Shown here: positions 61,331 to 64,000 of the stretch, in pieces
Position numbering within the stretch: the first letter of the stretch is position 1
Layout of the letters: every line of letters begins with the position of its first letter
Assembly (NCBI GenBank): GCA_025890175.1
Contig: JANPYM010000009.1
Coordinates: 1,489,782 to 1,553,781, forward strand
Source: Ciborinia camelliae
Taxonomy: Eukaryota; Ascomycota; Leotiomycetes; Helotiales; Sclerotiniaceae
Direction: 5' to 3'
DNA length: 64,000 bases
Made by a program: the position numbers and the translations under genes
Notes under the pieces: generated by a model
The model's database searches: none
Told to the model about the DNA's origin: nothing
The model's input: only the letters and a program-made list of their open reading frames with translations

Positions 61331-63330
61331 AGTCTTTATAACTTTATCGAAGACGTGGCTCAAGTTGAATTGGAAAGCGATAATACTGAAACAATGTCGT
61401 TATTCAGTATCATTTGGTTTGTTTTGAGAAAGAAGATGACTTGAAATGTTGAGGTTGAATGTGGGCAGGTCACCTCACGGATAGTTGCCTTTCTTGATTG
61501 ACTTATCAAACTGCCCTTTCCCCATTTGCTGATCTCGTGGCACTTGAATGGTCGACAAGTTTCATGCTTCATGCTTCATGAAATCAAATGCACACCCTAG
61601 ATGAGCCAAACAAGTTATTTGTAATGGAAATAGCCAAAACTTTGGAAGTTCATTTGTATGCATAAATTTCTTCATTCTCCATGATCCATCCTCCGTGATC
61701 CATCTCCATTCTCTGGTTTCAACAACACAGAACAAATCTTTCAAAACACAATTGAGCAGGAAATATTGAAGATGTGATAAGTTACTCCTTGCACAGGCAA
61801 GTCCTAAATTCAAAAAACCACCCCCCTCACAGTGCACACATCTTTCCTAGATAATGTCGATGTGAGTGAGAGCTTGGTTTAAAAAAAGAATCATCACGTG
61901 CTTCGTAATATCACATTTATCCTTTCCCAAATTATATGGGGGCACGGTGAGCTCAAGGAAAAGTAGAAAAGTAGAGAGAATACATCCTCCAAGACTTGGC
62001 TCGTTCAAAAATGCAAGAATATATGCGAGCCCTTTTCTTTCAATATCTGGATCTCTATCTCTTCATTTTTCCGCCAATTGAAAGTCTGGGCAAGTACCGG
62101 TACAGTAACCTTATCCGCAAGAATGAACCTTCCAGATTTGTCCATGAGGGTAACCCGCATCCCAGGTAGGTAACTTTGGATGTTTGCTGTGTGGAGTAGA
62201 GCAAGAGCAAGAGCAAGATTGATGCTGTGAAAGGAAGATCAATATTTATTATTTTTGGCGCCAAACAATCAAGTTAACTCAGCTAGCTATTCATCAAATG
62301 TCAATAGTACAGTACCAAGACCGTATAATAAGACAAAATAGGATGATCCTCATCACGAGGATAGAAAATGGTTGTAGCTCTGCAAGCCTACCCTTTGGTC
62401 CGTTTCCTATCACCTCGCAGACACACACACTCCTCATGGATCAGCTATATCCAGATTCCAATGCTTCCGTGGCGAGAAGTACGGAGAGGTTACCTAGATA
62501 ATATAGTATATATATATATAGTATATCCCTCGTTGTCGAACGTGGTATAACATTGAAGAATCAGTAAGGCGGGGAAGGAGAAATACAGGACGGTACCGTC
62601 TGTGCTATCACAAGGGCGGGGAAAGGTAAACAAACCAACCTTTCAAATAATAATAGCGTGGCAGCGTGGCAGCGTGATAGCGTGGGGCAGCTGGAGGGCA
62701 AGGTGAGCAATTGGAAGGCAAGGTAAGGTAAGGTAAGGTAACCTTAGGTTTATCTCGGTCATTCGGAAACAAGGGGGAGCTGGACCTTTCGGTACTCGAG
62801 GTCATACCTTAGGTACTCATCGAGTCATCCATATCAGGAAGTCTTCGATTTGCTGCAGAAAACATGACTACTAGGTACCTCTTAATCTGATCTCGTCCGA
62901 TTTGAATATATGCACACGATCAATTTCTGAATAAAGAATTCTGACACTGACACTTACATTGTCATCTCTAAGTTCTCTTTTGTTTTTTTTGTTTGCAGAC
63001 CGGCAGACCAGACAATTTAATTGAAAACAATCCTTTCTAAGGTTCTCTTTCTTTCTTTATTCCAGCTGTATTCAGTCACCAATCACCAATCACCAATCAA
63101 CTCCTTCGCTTTGCCTCGGTAACCTAGAATTGGCTGGCTAGCTCTGCGTCATTTGAGCAAAGGTACCTTCTACTCCCGCTCCAGGATATCGCGAACGCGG
63201 GGAGAAAACTCAACAAGCGTTCAAAAATTGTTATACCACCTATGACAGCTAATGTTAGACTGGAATAATTAATAATTGAAGGGGCTACGATTATATTTCA
63301 GGGGCCTGAGGGCCAAAGGAACTAAACAAG
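61331..63330. other. 2-kb divergent intergenic region
   Basis: Holds the promoters of two divergent genes. Short repeats are present: GTGGCAGC-type units at 62657-62690 and an AGGTA-type pentamer at 62718-62745, plus CACCAATCA triplication near 63080-63100. No gene is supported. Confidence 0.5.
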
Positions 63331-64000
63331 ATGTCGTGGAAGACAACGGAGATGTTGATGGATACCATCAAACATTACTCACATTTTCCCGCCACCGGAG
63401 TGAGCTTAAGGCAGATGGTACAATTCGGAGAGAGGCCATCTACAGGTATGTCTTAAGGATGTACTCTGCAGTTTTGAGACGTGCCGTCATTATTCCCATA
63501 CTGATCAGCCACCCCTCAACAAACAGGTACCCTTTTCCGAGCCTCGCAATTCTTGTCCGAAGAACTTCCCATAAGACTTGCGCATCGAGTACAAGAGCTA
63601 TCAGACTTACCAGATGGACTTAATGAAATGCCCTCGATCAAGAGGGTGAAGGAGTGGTATGCACAGTCGTTCGAGGTATGACTCTTCACTTGTATACATG
63701 GAAATGTCAAACCTGAATTGACATGTGAAAGGAAATTACCACACTGCCTCGACCGCAGTTATCATCAGATGTCAAAGAAAGGCTTATGAAGCCGTCAAAA
63801 CTAAATGGGAAGTCATCCAAAATTCTCGCAGAAGCAACACAAAACCCGAGTGTAATGAGGGGGCAGTATAGTTTGAATGGGAATGGGAAGGAATTGAAGT
63901 CAACATCAGCAAGAAGATATTTTGCTACCGTAGAAGATAGTACGGATTGGCCCCCGGAACTTCACGATTACAATCAAAGATTCGCACAAACCCTTAACCA
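63331..64000 (+). CDS. Mitochondrial 2-oxoacid dehydrogenase kinase (PDK/BCKDK family), 5' part
   Basis: Phosphorylates and switches off the pyruvate or branched-chain 2-oxoacid dehydrogenase complex in the mitochondrial matrix. Exons 63331-63445, 63527-63675 and 63732 onward; the gene runs off the window. The start MSWKTTEMLMDTIKHYSHF is followed by PATGVSLRQMVQFG, TLFRASQFLSEELPIRLAHR and LPDGLNEMPSIKRVKEWYAQ, all typical of the regulatory four-helix N-terminal domain. The segment from about 95 to 150 is a low-complexity insert, then DWPPELHDYNQRFAQTL. The GHKL ATPase domain lies beyond the window. No clear mitochondrial presequence is visible, as in other fungal members I remember. PDK and BCKDK cannot be separated here. 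Confidence 0.92.

Noticed and set aside
1..64000. CRISPR arrays, rRNA or bacterial operons
   Set aside because: No spaced direct repeats, no rRNA motifs; all genes are intron-bearing fungal genes.

Overview
The window is nuclear DNA of a filamentous ascomycete. Genes carry many short GT-AG introns, mostly 42 to 67 bp, intergenic DNA is AT-leaning, and the genes are fungal-specific types: an NsdD GATA factor, a GH72 Gel/Gas enzyme, a NACHT protein with C2H2 fingers and a two-RNase III Dicer-like protein. Gene content and a light-regulator-type NsdD protein fit Leotiomycetes, plausibly Sclerotiniaceae (Botrytis/Sclerotinia-like). That placement is inference. A run of ten N at 17095-17104 shows a draft assembly.

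Left part (1-30.6 kb). An 8-bp satellite and AT-rich repeats (1-1460) precede a 1110-aa C2H2-type protein (minus strand). Next come a decayed copy and an intact copy of a gene that I splice as an HNH-nuclease domain fused to an aminoglycoside-phosphotransferase-like (APH) kinase. A GPI-anchored beta-1,3-glucanosyltransferase and a free methionine-R-sulfoxide reductase (with a 5-nt microexon) follow on the minus strand. A broken ankyrin-type gene and a possible kinase fragment lie in a poor region at 18.8-23 kb. A SNF2/RING helicase (minus) and a NACHT/C2H2 STAND protein (plus) then diverge from a shared 0.6-kb promoter. This stretch mixes housekeeping enzymes with accessory, partly decayed genes.

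Middle (30.6-50.9 kb). This is almost gene-free: a 382-bp pogo/Fot-type MITE, microsatellites, and one regulator, an NsdD/SUB-1/LTF1-type GATA factor with about 6 kb of gene-free DNA on each side and two in-frame 51-bp introns.

Right part (50.9-64 kb). Core genes are packed closely: glutamate-cysteine ligase (glutathione synthesis), a Dicer-like protein of DCL2 type (RNA silencing), a membrane-anchored SGNH/PC-esterase-like protein that seems to lack its catalytic Ser and His, and the start of a mitochondrial pyruvate/branched-chain 2-oxoacid dehydrogenase kinase running off the window end.

All exon models were built by hand from splice consensus, reading-frame continuity and family motifs. 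For every multi-exon gene that is complete in the window the coding length sums to a multiple of three.
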